64,000 nucleotides of DNA from the NCBI GenBank assembly GCA_016806145.1, contig CP063166.1:1240001-1304000 (forward strand), given 5' to 3'. The notes under the pieces are model-generated. The model did no database searches and was not told the DNA's origin. It saw only the letters and a list, made by a program, of their open reading frames with translations. A program made the position numbers and the translations under genes. Positions 19,301 through 27,947 of this stretch are shown piece after piece; the first letter of the stretch is position 1; each line of letters begins with the position of its first letter. Source of the stretch: Variovorax paradoxus. Lineage in GTDB: Bacteria; Pseudomonadota; Gammaproteobacteria; Burkholderiales; Burkholderiaceae_C.

Positions 19301-19549
19301 ATGTCCGCTACCCATGAAGTCCTGAGCCCGCTGCCGGGCACCTTCTACCGCCGCTCGGCGCCCGACGCGCCGCCGTTCAAGTCCGAGGGCGACACGGTGG
19401 CCGTGGGCGACGTGCTGGGCCTGGTCGAGGTGATGAAGCAGTTCAGCGAAGTGACGGCCGACGCGGCCGGCCGCCTGCTGCGCTTCGCGGTCGAGAACGC
19501 CGAGCCGGTCGATCCGGGCCAGCCGCTGGCCGTGATCGAGACCGCCTGA
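19301..19549 (+). CDS. Biotin carboxyl carrier-type protein (biotinyl domain)
   Basis: The 82-aa product is a single biotinyl/lipoyl domain. The biotin-accepting lysine is in EVMKQFSEV, where the classical motif is AMKM; the Lys is kept but the following Met is Gln. It starts with ATG 19301 and a good AGGAG site. It lies 13 bp before the biotin carboxylase gene and should be its carrier. Stand-alone carriers of this length occur in clusters with PxpB/PxpC-type proteins. Biotinylation by BirA is assumed, not proven. Confidence 0.82.
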   Translation: MSATHEVLSPLPGTFYRRSAPDAPPFKSEGDTVAVGDVLGLVEVMKQFSEVTADAAGRLLRFAVENAEPVDPGQPLAVIETA

Positions 19550-19562
19550 GGAAGACGACGCG

Positions 19563-20975
19563 ATGACCGCTGCATTCGACAAGCTGCTGATCGCCAACCG
19601 CGGGGAGATCGCGGTGCGCGTGATCCGCGCCGCGCAGGAGCTGGGCCTGAAGACCGTCGCCGTCTACAGCGACGCCGACGCCCAGAGCCTGGCCGTGCAG
19701 ATGGCCGACGAGGCCGTGCGCATCGGCCCGGCCCATGCCAGCAAGAGCTACCTGAGCGCCGACGCCATCCTGCAGGCCGCGGCCCAAAGCGGCGCGGGCG
19801 CCGTGCATCCGGGCTACGGCTTCCTCTCGGAGAACGCCGACTTCGCGGCGCGCGTCGAGGCCGCGGGCCTGGTGTTCGTGGGCCCGACGCCGCATGCGAT
19901 CCGCACCATGGGCGACAAGGCGGCCGCGCGCGCCGCCGCCATGAAGGCCGGCGTGCCGACCGTGCCCGGCAGCGCCGGCGTGGTGAGCGATGCCGGCGTG
20001 GCGGTCGAACTCGCGCGCGACATCGGCTATCCGATCATGATCAAGGCCTCGGCCGGCGGTGGCGGGCGCGGCATCCGCGTGGCGCACGACGAGGCCGAGC
20101 TGCGCCAGCAGTTCGCCACCGCCACCGCCGAGGCGCAGGCCGCCTTCGGCAACGGCGAGGTCTACCTCGAGCGCTTCATCCGCAAGGCACGCCACATCGA
20201 GGTGCAGATCCTCGGCGACGGGCAGCGCGTGGTGCACTGCTTCGAGCGCGAATGCTCGCTGCAGCGCCGGCGCCAGAAGGTGTGGGAAGAAGCGCCCTCG
20301 GCCGCCATCGATGCCGCCACGCGCGCCGCGCTGTGCGAATCGGCGCTGCGCCTCGCGAGCGCCGTGGCCTACCGCGGCGCGGGCACGCTCGAGTACCTCT
20401 ATGACGACGACACGCGCGAGTTCTTCTTCATCGAGATGAACACCCGCATCCAGGTCGAGCATCCGATCACCGAGATGGTCACCGGCATCGACCTCGTGAA
20501 GGAGATGCTGCGCATCGCGCTGGGCCAGCCGCTGCGCCTGAAGCAGGAGGACATCCGGCTCGACGGCGCCGCCATCGAGGTGCGCATCAACGCCGAGAAC
20601 GCCGCGAAGAACTTCATGCCGAGCCCGGGCCTGGTGACGCGGCTCGCGGTGCCGGGCGGGCCCGGCGTGCGATTCGACACCCTGATGTTCGCGGGCTGCA
20701 ACGTGCCGGCCTACTACGACTCGCTGCTCGGCAAGCTGATCGTGCACGACAGCGACCGCGCCGCCGCGCTCGCGCGCATGCGCCGCGCGCTCGGCGAGCT
20801 GCGCGTGGAGGGCATCCACACCACGATCCCGCTGCACCGCGCGCTGTGCGAGGACGCCGAGGTCGCGGCCGCGGCCTTCCACACCGGCTTCCTCGAGCAG
20901 TGGCTCGCGGCGCATCCGCTGGCCGAGCCGGCCGCTCCCGTTCCTGCTCCTACGCCCGAGAAGGTGCCCGCATGA
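19563..20975 (+). CDS. Biotin carboxylase subunit (AccC-like)
   Basis: The 470-aa product has all domains of a biotin carboxylase: N-terminal KLLIANRGEIAVRVIRAA, the ATP-grasp glycine loop (KASAGGGGRGIR), the metal/catalytic EMNTRIQVEHPITE and the C-terminal domain. It is expected to carboxylate the biotin of the adjacent carrier protein using ATP and bicarbonate. It is unlikely to be the housekeeping AccC, because it sits inside the pxp-like operon rather than with accB. Its stop overlaps the next start by 4 bp. Confidence 0.92.
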   Translation: MTAAFDKLLIANRGEIAVRVIRAAQELGLKTVAVYSDADAQSLAVQMADEAVRIGPAHASKSYLSADAILQAAAQSGAGAVHPGYGFLSENADFAARVEAAGLVFVGPTPHAIRTMGDKAAARAAAMKAGVPTVPGSAGVVSDAGVAVELARDIGYPIMIKASAGGGGRGIRVAHDEAELRQQFATATAEAQAAFGNGEVYLERFIRKARHIEVQILGDGQRVVHCFERECSLQRRRQKVWEEAPSAAIDAATRAALCESALRLASAVAYRGAGTLEYLYDDDTREFFFIEMNTRIQVEHPITEMVTGIDLVKEMLRIALGQPLRLKQEDIRLDGAAIEVRINAENAAKNFMPSPGLVTRLAVPGGPGVRFDTLMFAGCNVPAYYDSLLGKLIVHDSDRAAALARMRRALGELRVEGIHTTIPLHRALCEDAEVAAAAFHTGFLEQWLAAHPLAEPAAPVPAPTPEKVPA

Positions 20976-21880
20976 CCGCTGCCATCCTCCCGGCCCAGGC
21001 CCGCTACAGCTTCGGCGGCGACGAGCACCTGTTCGTCGAGATCAGCGAATCGATGTCACTGCCGGCCTTCTTCAAGGGCATGGCGATCTGCAACGAGCTG
21101 CGCCGCCGCGTGCAGGCCGGCGAGATCGCGGGCGTCACCGAGATCTGCCCGGCCAACGCGGCCTACCTGGTGCGCTTCGATCCCGACCTGATCGCTCCCG
21201 ACGCGCTGCAGGCCGTGCTCGAGGGGATCGAGGCCGGCATCGGCGAGGCCGACCTTCGGCTTTCGACCCGCATCGTCGAGATCCCCGTGCTCTACAACGA
21301 CCCGTGGACGCACGAGACCCTGATGCGCTTTCGCGAGCGCCACCAGGACCCGGCCAGCACCGACATCGAATACGCCGCGCGCATCAACGGCCACGACTCG
21401 GTCGAGGCCTTCATCGCCGCGCATTCGGGCGCGCCGTGGTTCGTCTCCATGGTGGGCTTCGTGGCCGGGCTGCCCTTCCTGTTCCAGATGGTCGAGCGCG
21501 AGCGCCAGCTCGAGGTGCCCAAGTACCTGAGCCCGCGCACCGACACCCCGCGGCTCACCCTGGGCCACGGCGGCTGCTTCAGCTGCATCTACTCGGTGCG
21601 CGGGGCCGGCGGCTACCAGATGTTCGGCGTCACGCCGGCGCCGATCTTCGATCCGGCCCAGCGCCTGCCCTACCTCAAGGAGCTGATGGTGTTCTTCCGC
21701 CCCGGCGACATCGTCAAGTGGAAGCCGATCGACCGCGCCGAGTACGACCGCCAGGTGGCGCAGGTGGAGGCCGGCGACTACACCTTGCGCATCGCGCCGG
21801 TGTCGTTCTCGCTGCAGGAATTCCTGGCCGATCCCGACGGCTACAACCAACAGCTGCTGAAGGTGCTCCATGGCGATTGA
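20972..21880 (+). CDS. Carboxyltransferase/amidohydrolase subunit 1 (KipI/PxpB family, urea-carboxylase-like)
   Basis: The 302-aa product belongs to the KipI/PxpB (allophanate hydrolase subunit 1) family. The C-terminal half reads VPKYLSPRTDTP, then GHGGCFSCIYSV and GAGGYQMFGVTPAPIFDP. That pattern resembles, from memory, the carboxyltransferase region of urea carboxylase more than ordinary PxpB, where PGFxYLGGL is common. It overlaps the biotin carboxylase gene by 4 bp and the next gene by 11 bp, so all three should be made in step. I infer the acceptor part of a biotin-dependent amide carboxylase. Confidence 0.82.
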   Translation: MTAAILPAQARYSFGGDEHLFVEISESMSLPAFFKGMAICNELRRRVQAGEIAGVTEICPANAAYLVRFDPDLIAPDALQAVLEGIEAGIGEADLRLSTRIVEIPVLYNDPWTHETLMRFRERHQDPASTDIEYAARINGHDSVEAFIAAHSGAPWFVSMVGFVAGLPFLFQMVERERQLEVPKYLSPRTDTPRLTLGHGGCFSCIYSVRGAGGYQMFGVTPAPIFDPAQRLPYLKELMVFFRPGDIVKWKPIDRAEYDRQVAQVEAGDYTLRIAPVSFSLQEFLADPDGYNQQLLKVLHGD

Positions 21881-22847
21881 AGTGCTCAAGCCCGGCCTCG
21901 CGACCAGCGTGCAGGACGCGGGCCGTCCCGGCTACTACCACCTGGGCATTCCGCTGTCGGGCGCGCTCGACCAGCAGGGCCTGGTGCTGGCCAACCTGCT
22001 GGTGGGCAACGACGAGGGCGCGGCCGTGATCGAGAGCACCCTGCTCGGGCCCGAGCTGCGTTTCGATGCGCCCGCCGTGGTGGCGGTGACGGGCGCGCAG
22101 GCCAAGGTCAAGCTCAACGGCGCCGAGAGGCCGCGCAACGAAGCCTTCGCGGTGCAGGCCGGCGACGTGCTGGGCTTCGACTTCATGCTGCTGGGCGCGC
22201 GCATGTGCATCGCGGTGGCCGGCGGCATCGACGTGCCGCTGGTGCTCGGCAGCCGCTCGACCTACGGCCTCGGCGCCTTCGGTGGCTTCGAGGGCCGCAA
22301 GCTGCTGGCCGGCGACCGGCTGCCGGTGGGCACGCCCTCGGCGCGCGCGCGGCCCGGGCGTGGCGTGGCGGCCGAGCTGCTGCCGGTGCTCGCCAAGGAG
22401 GTGACGCTGCGCGTGCTGCCCGGCATCTACTTCCACCGGCTGCAGCAGGACTCGGTGCGCAGCTTCTTCGCCGACACCTGGAGCGTGGGCTCGGAGGCCG
22501 ACCGCATCGGCTACCGCTACAAGAACGGCACGCCGCTGAAGTTCATCGAGCGCACGCCGCCCTTCGGCGCGGGCGCCGATCCGTCGAACATCGTCGATGC
22601 CGGCTATCCCTACGGCTCGATCCAGGTGCCGGGCGGGCGCGAGCCGATCATCCTGCACCGCGACGCGGTCTCGGGCGGCGGCTACGCGATGGTCGGCACG
22701 GTGATCAGCGCCGACATGGACCTGATCGCCCAGATGCAGCCCAACCACAAGGCCCGCTTCGTCGCGGTCGACATGGCGCAGGCGCTGGCCGCGCGCGCCG
22801 AGCGACGACGGCGCATCGACCGCCTGCGCGCCGCGCTCGCCGACTGA
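21870..22847 (+). CDS. Carboxyltransferase/amidohydrolase subunit 2 (KipA/PxpC family, urea-carboxylase-like)
   Basis: The 325-aa product is of the KipA/PxpC family: VLKPGLATSVQDAGRPGY at the start, LLGPELRFD, GGIDVPLVLGSRSTYGLGAFGG and GSIQVPGGREPIIL near the end. DPSNIVDAGYPYGSI also recalls the equivalent segment of urea carboxylase. With the preceding subunit it should form the substrate-handling half. The 11-bp overlap upstream implies translational coupling. A small hairpin follows, then the transporter genes. Confidence 0.85.
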   Translation: MAIEVLKPGLATSVQDAGRPGYYHLGIPLSGALDQQGLVLANLLVGNDEGAAVIESTLLGPELRFDAPAVVAVTGAQAKVKLNGAERPRNEAFAVQAGDVLGFDFMLLGARMCIAVAGGIDVPLVLGSRSTYGLGAFGGFEGRKLLAGDRLPVGTPSARARPGRGVAAELLPVLAKEVTLRVLPGIYFHRLQQDSVRSFFADTWSVGSEADRIGYRYKNGTPLKFIERTPPFGAGADPSNIVDAGYPYGSIQVPGGREPIILHRDAVSGGGYAMVGTVISADMDLIAQMQPNHKARFVAVDMAQALAARAERRRRIDRLRAALAD

Positions 22848-22853
22848 GCGCCT

Positions 22854-22870
22854 GGGCGGCAAGGCCGCCC
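22854..22870 (+). terminator. Intercistronic hairpin between enzyme and transporter genes
   Basis: GGGCGGC and GCCGCCC form a 7-bp stem with an AAG loop, 7 bp after the pxpC-like stop. A TTTT run comes 11 nt later. It may be a weak terminator that lowers expression of the transporter or a processing signal; it is not a classical strong terminator. Confidence 0.35.
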
Positions 22871-22912
22871 ACCCCAACCGTTTTCTTCCCCGTTGCCACC
22901 TAGGAGTTCTTC

Positions 22913-23995
22913 ATGAACAGCTTGCCCCTGCGCGTTTCATTGACCGCCGCCGCCTTCGCCGCCACCGTGCTGTGGCACGGCGGTGCCTCGGCCGCCGACT
23001 GGTTTCCCTACAAGGCCGAGGCCACCGAGCCCGCCTTCTCGGCCGAGGGCACGAAGAAGCCCATCGACTACGTGCCGCTGCCCAAGGCCTCGAAGAAGTG
23101 GGACCTCTGCGTGTCGTTCCCGCACATGAAGGACGCCTACTGGCTCGGCGTGGACTACGGCGTGATCGAGGAGGCCCGGCGCCAGGGCGTGAAGCTGCAG
23201 GTGGTCGACGCGGGGGGTTACACCAATCTCGGCAAGCAGGTATCGCAGATCGAGGACTGCGTGGCGCGCGGTGCCAACGCGGTGATCATCGGCGCGATCT
23301 CGGGCGACGGGCTCAACAACGTCATCAAGGCCACGGCCGCGAAGAAGGTGCCGGTGATCGACCTGGTCAACGGCATCAACTCGCCCGACCTGTCGGCCAA
23401 GTCGCTGGTGTCCTTCCACACCATGGGCCAGTCGACCGGTGCCTACCTCGCGAAGAAGCACCCGGCCGGTTCGCCGCCGGTCAAGGTCGGCTGGTTCCCG
23501 GGCCCGGCCGGCGCGGGCTGGGTCGAGGCCGCGCACAAGGGCTTCATGGAGGCGGTCAAGGGCAGCGCGGTGGTGGTGCTCGATCCGAAGTACGGCGACA
23601 CCGGCAAGGAAGCGCAGAGCAAGCTGATCGAGGACGTGCTGCAGGCCAACCCCGACCTGGCCTACGTGGCCGGCACGGCCGTCACGGCCGAGGCCGCCAC
23701 CGGCATCCTGCGCTCGCGCAACCTCGACAAGAAGGTGCAGGTGCTGTCCTTCTACATGACGCCGGGCGTCTACGAGGGCATCCAGCGCGGCCGCATCGTG
23801 GCGGCGCCGGCCGACTCGATGGTGATCCAGGGCCGCATCGCGGTCGACCAGGCGGTGCGCCTGCTCGAGGGCAAGGAGGTCGCGAAGCACGTGGGCCCGA
23901 AGATCTTCGTGGTCGACAGCAGCAACATCCAGAGCGTGAAGCAGGCCGACATCCTGCCGCCGACCGGCTTCAAGCCGGTGTTCGAGGTCAAGTAG
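22913..23995 (+). CDS. TorT-like periplasmic substrate-binding protein of an ABC importer
   Basis: The 360-aa product starts with a Sec signal peptide (cleavage likely after ASA-A near residue 27) and a periplasmic binding protein type 1 fold. KKWDLCVSFPHMKDAYWLGVDYGVIEEARRQG resembles TorT, the TMAO-sensing protein that works with the TorS kinase in E. coli. Here, however, the gene is followed at once by an RbsA-type ATPase and an RbsC-type permease, so it most likely delivers a ligand for import. The ribosome-binding site AGGAG is good. The ligand is probably the substrate of the upstream enzymes. Confidence 0.85.
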   Translation: MNSLPLRVSLTAAAFAATVLWHGGASAADWFPYKAEATEPAFSAEGTKKPIDYVPLPKASKKWDLCVSFPHMKDAYWLGVDYGVIEEARRQGVKLQVVDAGGYTNLGKQVSQIEDCVARGANAVIIGAISGDGLNNVIKATAAKKVPVIDLVNGINSPDLSAKSLVSFHTMGQSTGAYLAKKHPAGSPPVKVGWFPGPAGAGWVEAAHKGFMEAVKGSAVVVLDPKYGDTGKEAQSKLIEDVLQANPDLAYVAGTAVTAEAATGILRSRNLDKKVQVLSFYMTPGVYEGIQRGRIVAAPADSMVIQGRIAVDQAVRLLEGKEVAKHVGPKIFVVDSSNIQSVKQADILPPTGFKPVFEVK

Positions 23996-24002
23996 GCCCG
24001 CG

Positions 24003-25508
24003 ATGCCACCCCTGCTGCAGACCCGCGGACTCGGCAAGCGCTATCCGGGCGTGCTGGCGCTCGACGGCGTGGACTTCGAGCTGCGCGCGGGCGAGGTGCA
24101 CGTGCTGTTCGGCGAGAACGGCGCCGGCAAGTCGACGCTGATCTCGCTGCTGGCCGGCGCCAATGTGCCGAGCGCCGGCGAGATCCGGCTGCGCGGCGAG
24201 CCGGTGCGCTTCGCGAACGTGCACGACGCGCGGCGCCACGGCATCAGCGCGGTGTTCCAGGAGTTCTCGCTGATCCCCACGCTGTCGGTGGCGCAGAACC
24301 TGAGCCTTGGCGAGGAGCCGCGCCGCGGCGGCCTGCTCGACCGCGGCGCGCTGCGCGAACGTGCCCGCGCGATGCTGGCCGACCTGGGCTTCGCGATCGA
24401 CGTCGATGCGCCCGTGGCCGGCCTCACGCGCGCCCAGCAGCAGATGGTGGAGATCGCCAAAGGCCTGCGCGGCGAGGTCTCGGTGCTGATCCTCGACGAG
24501 CCCACCGCCTCGCTGACCGATGCCGAGACGCAGCGCCTGTTCGAGCTGGTGGCGCGGCTGCAGGCGCGCGGCGTGGGCATCGTCTACATCTCGCACCGCA
24601 TGCAGGAGATCGCGCGGATCGCCGACCGCATCACGGTGCTGCGCGACGGCCGCCAGGTCAGGACGGTCGAGGCGCGCGAGACCGATGCCGACCGCCTGAT
24701 CGAGCTGATGAGCGGGCGTGCCATCGAACAGGTCTATCCGCGCATCGCCTTTGCGCCCGGCGAGACGGTGCTCGAGGTCGAGGGCCTGCATTCGCCCAAC
24801 GGCGTGCGCGGCGCCAGCCTCAGGGTGCGGCGCGGCGAGGTGGTCGGGCTGGCCGGCCTCGTGGGCTGCGGCAAGTCGGAGCTGTTCCGCGCGGTCTGCG
24901 GGCTCGACCCGGTGAGCGCGGGCCGCGTGCTGTTCAAGGGCCAGCCGCGCACCGGCGCCAGGGTGCGCCGGCTGCTCGACGAGGGCCTGTTCTATCTGCC
25001 GCCCGACCGCAAGGGCGAGGGGCTGGTGCTGGGCTTCAGCTCGCGCGCCAACATCACGCTGCCGCTGGTGCACGGCCCGCTGCGCGGCCATGGCGGCTGG
25101 CTGCGCAAGCGGCTCGGGCGAAGGCTGTCGACGGCCGCGGCCGAGCGCGTGGAGCTCGCGCCGCGCAACCTCGAGCGGCCGGTGGCGCTCTTGTCGGGCG
25201 GCAATCAGCAGAAGGTGCTGTTCGGCAAGGGCATGACGCGCGACGCCGCGCTCTACGTGTTCGACGAGCCCACGGTGGGCGTCGACATCGGCACCCGCAG
25301 CGCGCTCTACCAGGTGATCCGCAAGCTCTGCGAAGGCGGCGCGGCGGTGGTCGTGATCTCCTCCGACCTGCCCGAGGTGCTGCACCTGAGCCACCGTGTC
25401 TACGTGATGTGCCGCGGCGAGATCGCCGGCGAGCTGCGGGGCGACGCCATCGGCGAGACCGCCGTGCTCAATCTCTTCTTCGGTTCCAGCGAGAACAACA
25501 AGCCATGA
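24003..25508 (+). CDS. ABC importer ATPase, double-domain (RbsA/CUT2 type)
   Basis: The 501-aa product has two nucleotide-binding halves, as in sugar importers of the CUT2 class. The first has Walker A GENGAGKST and DEPTASL. The second has GLVGCGKSE in place of a full Walker A and LSGGNQQKVLFGKG with DEPTVGVD. A degenerate second P-loop is typical of RbsA-like proteins. It starts 7 bp after the binding-protein stop and overlaps the permease start by 4 bp. Confidence 0.93.
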   Translation: MPPLLQTRGLGKRYPGVLALDGVDFELRAGEVHVLFGENGAGKSTLISLLAGANVPSAGEIRLRGEPVRFANVHDARRHGISAVFQEFSLIPTLSVAQNLSLGEEPRRGGLLDRGALRERARAMLADLGFAIDVDAPVAGLTRAQQQMVEIAKGLRGEVSVLILDEPTASLTDAETQRLFELVARLQARGVGIVYISHRMQEIARIADRITVLRDGRQVRTVEARETDADRLIELMSGRAIEQVYPRIAFAPGETVLEVEGLHSPNGVRGASLRVRRGEVVGLAGLVGCGKSELFRAVCGLDPVSAGRVLFKGQPRTGARVRRLLDEGLFYLPPDRKGEGLVLGFSSRANITLPLVHGPLRGHGGWLRKRLGRRLSTAAAERVELAPRNLERPVALLSGGNQQKVLFGKGMTRDAALYVFDEPTVGVDIGTRSALYQVIRKLCEGGAAVVVISSDLPEVLHLSHRVYVMCRGEIAGELRGDAIGETAVLNLFFGSSENNKP

Positions 25509-26551
25509 CTTCGTCTTCCTCCGTCGCCACCGCCGTGTCTTCGGCACCGGGGCCCGCCGGCCGCGCGCTGGCCCTGCTGCGCGCCCTGTTCCTGCGCCTG
25601 GGCGTGCTGCCCTTCATGCTGGCGATCGCCTTCGTGGTGTTCGGCACCCTGTCGGACCAGTTCCTCACGGTGCAGAACCTGATCAACCTGCTGCGCCAGT
25701 CGGTCTACCTGATCCTGGTGGCCATGGGCCAGATGCTGGCGCTGGTGACCGGCGGCTTCGATCTCTCGGTCGGCACCGTGATGGCGATCACCTCGGTGGT
25801 GGCGGCGCTGGCCATGCAGTTCTTCGGCGCCGCGCTGCCCGACGCCGCCTGGCTGGCGATCGCGCTGGGCTGCGCCTGCGGCATGCTGGCCGGGCTCGCG
25901 GTGGGGCTGGTCAACGGCATCGGCGTGGCCTTCATCGGCGTTTCGCCCTTCATCGTCACGCTGGGCGTGCAGTCGATCGGCTTCGGCCTGGCGCTCTACC
26001 TCACGGGCGGCGTGCCGGTGTCGGGTCTGCCCGCGGGCTTCAGCGAGCTGTTCGGCTTCGGCACGCTGCTGGGCGTGCCGGTCCCGATCTGGGTCACGGC
26101 GGTCTGCGTGACGGCCATGGGCGTGCTGATGGGCCGCATGCCGACCGGCACCCACCTGCTGGCCGTGGGCGGCAATGCCAAGGCGGCGGCGCTGTCGGGC
26201 ATCGACACCCGGCGCGTGCTGCTCGTGGCCTACCTGTTGTGCGCGGGCCTCGCGGCCGTCAGCGGCCTGCTGCTGACCGCGCGCGTCGAGACCGGCGAAG
26301 CCAACCTCGGCGGCACCGTGGCGCTGGAATCGATCGCGGCCTGCGTGATCGCCGGCGTGAGCCTGCGCGGCGGCATGGGCCGGGTGCCGAACGTGGTGAT
26401 GGGCGCGATCTTCATCGGCCTGGTGCAGAACGGCATGAACCTCGCGAGCGTGGGGTCGTACCTGCAGATGGTGGTGCTGGGCGCGTTGCTGATCGTGGCG
26501 GTGGTGGCCGATCAGTTGCGCCACCGCATGGTGGCGCCCGGCTCGCACTGA
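25505..26551 (+). CDS. ABC importer permease (RbsC/CUT2 type)
   Basis: The 348-aa product is a hydrophobic permease with about eight to ten membrane segments. It has the CUT2 hallmarks GGFDLSVGTVMA near the middle, LAVGGNAKAAALSGI in the cytoplasmic loop and GGMGRVPNVVMGA. ATG 25505 overlaps the ATPase stop (ATGA). It is the last gene of the LysR-linked cluster. The convergent phosphatase gene ends 9 bp downstream. Confidence 0.92.
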   Translation: MTSSSSVATAVSSAPGPAGRALALLRALFLRLGVLPFMLAIAFVVFGTLSDQFLTVQNLINLLRQSVYLILVAMGQMLALVTGGFDLSVGTVMAITSVVAALAMQFFGAALPDAAWLAIALGCACGMLAGLAVGLVNGIGVAFIGVSPFIVTLGVQSIGFGLALYLTGGVPVSGLPAGFSELFGFGTLLGVPVPIWVTAVCVTAMGVLMGRMPTGTHLLAVGGNAKAAALSGIDTRRVLLVAYLLCAGLAAVSGLLLTARVETGEANLGGTVALESIAACVIAGVSLRGGMGRVPNVVMGAIFIGLVQNGMNLASVGSYLQMVVLGALLIVAVVADQLRHRMVAPGSH

Positions 26552-26560
26552 CGCACTGAG

Positions 26561-27208
26561 CTAGTTGGCGAACTCGTCGCGCGGCCCGCCCTCGGCCGCG
26601 AGGTGCGCGATGTCGCTCCAGCCCACGAGGCTGAAGCCCTCGCTGCTCCACAGCATGCGGTTGATGGCCGCGTTGCCGAGCTGCCAGGTGCGCGGCGCCT
26701 GCAGCTCCTGGCGCGTGGCGGCGCGGTAGAGCACGTCCATCACGCCGCCGTGCGCGACCAGCGCCACCAGCTCGCCCGTGTGGCGCGAGGCCAGGTCGGC
26801 GGCCACGCGCGTGATGCGCTCGCGGAACACCAGCAGGCTCTCGCCGCCCTCGGGTTCGAACTCGGGATCGCGCTCGCGCCAGCGCCTGGCCTGCTCGGGC
26901 AGCTCGGCCTCGATCTCGGCGAAGCTCATGCCCTCGAAGCGGCCGAAGGCGCGCTCGCGCAGGCCGGGTTCGGGCCGGACCTCGAGGCCGTGCGGCTTGG
27001 CGATCTCGAGCGCGGTCTGCCAGGCGCGCGAGAGGTCGCTGGCGTAGATGACGGCCAGCGGCTCGTCGGCCAGCGCCTGGCCCACGCGCTGGGCCTGCCA
27101 GATGCCGGTGGCATTGAGCCCGATGTCGAGCTGGCCCTGGATGCGCGTGTCGACGTTCCAGGCGGTTTCGCCATGGCGAACGGCGATCAGGCGGGTGATT
27201 TCTTCCAT
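26561..27208 (-). CDS. Histidine phosphatase family protein (phosphoglycerate-mutase-like)
   Basis: The 215-aa product has the catalytic RHGET motif near residue 11, the second Arg in SDLSRAWQTA, the acidic E in LRERAFGRFEGMS and the second His in LVAHGGVMDV. Such enzymes remove phosphate from small molecules; the family includes CobC, GpmB and others, and substrate cannot be assigned. A TAGAAT hexamer (27217-27222, minus strand) lies only 8 nt before the ATG and no ribosome-binding site is visible, so the transcript may be leaderless. Confidence 0.88.
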   Translation of the reverse strand: MEEITRLIAVRHGETAWNVDTRIQGQLDIGLNATGIWQAQRVGQALADEPLAVIYASDLSRAWQTALEIAKPHGLEVRPEPGLRERAFGRFEGMSFAEIEAELPEQARRWRERDPEFEPEGGESLLVFRERITRVAADLASRHTGELVALVAHGGVMDVLYRAATRQELQAPRTWQLGNAAINRMLWSSEGFSLVGWSDIAHLAAEGGPRDEFAN

Positions 27209-27274
27209 CGTGCGAAATTCTAGGAGGGCGGCATTTCGGATCGTGCCGTCCCGCCACGGGGCCGGAGTGAGCCG

Positions 27275-27901
27275 CTACTGCTGCTTCTTTGCCGTCGGCA
27301 GCTCGATGTTGACGCGCCGCACGCCCTCGGGCGGCTTCGGGAAGCCCTGCAGCGCGGCCTGGAACATCACCGGCAGCACCGCGGCGCTCGCGGTGTAGGG
27401 GCCGTCGTTGCGCGCGCGGGTCTCGTAGACCACGCGGTTGCTGCCGAGCTCGCGCAGCACCACGCCGACCTCGCGCTCGTACCAGGGGTTCGAGGCCTGC
27501 GGAATGACCGGCGCGCCATACCAGCCGCCGCCGTACCAGCGCCGGCCGTAGCCGTAGGGGCCGTAGCCGTAGCCGTAGCCGAAGGGGCCGTCCCAGAGCC
27601 AGGGATCGGCCCAGGGCGACAGCGTGGTGGTCACGCGGGCGCTGATCTGCGCCGTGTAGCGCGGGTTGGCGTCGTCGCGGCGCAGGCCGACCTGCTCGAG
27701 CGCGGCGGCGGCCATGGCCTCGAGCGAGGCCTGGCGCTCGCCGTTGGCCTGCTGCGAGGGCAGGCGCTCGAAGCGGTAGGTGGCGCCGGCGGGAACGGTG
27801 TCGATGGCGGAGAAGCTCTTCACGTCGCTGTCGACCACCCAGGAGGTGGCGCAGCCGGACAGTGTTGCTACTAGAAGCAGAGCAGGAAAAGCACGTTTCA
27901 T
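27275..27901 (-). CDS. DUF4136-type lipoprotein
   Basis: The 208-aa product begins MKRAFPALLLVATLSGCATS, a lipoprotein signal with the lipid-bearing Cys about residue 17. The body fits DUF4136: SDVKSFSAIDTVPAGATYRFERLP, a MAAAALEQVGLRRDD segment and ARVTTTLSP. In the middle is a low-complexity Gly/Tyr/Trp stretch (residues 106-130), common in this family. The start at 27901 has a GGAG site 6 nt upstream; an in-frame start nine codons earlier is less likely. Function unknown. Confidence 0.85.
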   Translation of the reverse strand: MKRAFPALLLVATLSGCATSWVVDSDVKSFSAIDTVPAGATYRFERLPSQQANGERQASLEAMAAAALEQVGLRRDDANPRYTAQISARVTTTLSPWADPWLWDGPFGYGYGYGPYGYGRRWYGGGWYGAPVIPQASNPWYEREVGVVLRELGSNRVVYETRARNDGPYTASAAVLPVMFQAALQGFPKPPEGVRRVNIELPTAKKQQ

Positions 27902-27947
27902 GAGGGTCTCCGGGCCGGTGGGCCCCAAATTCCCCTGGGTAGCCGGA

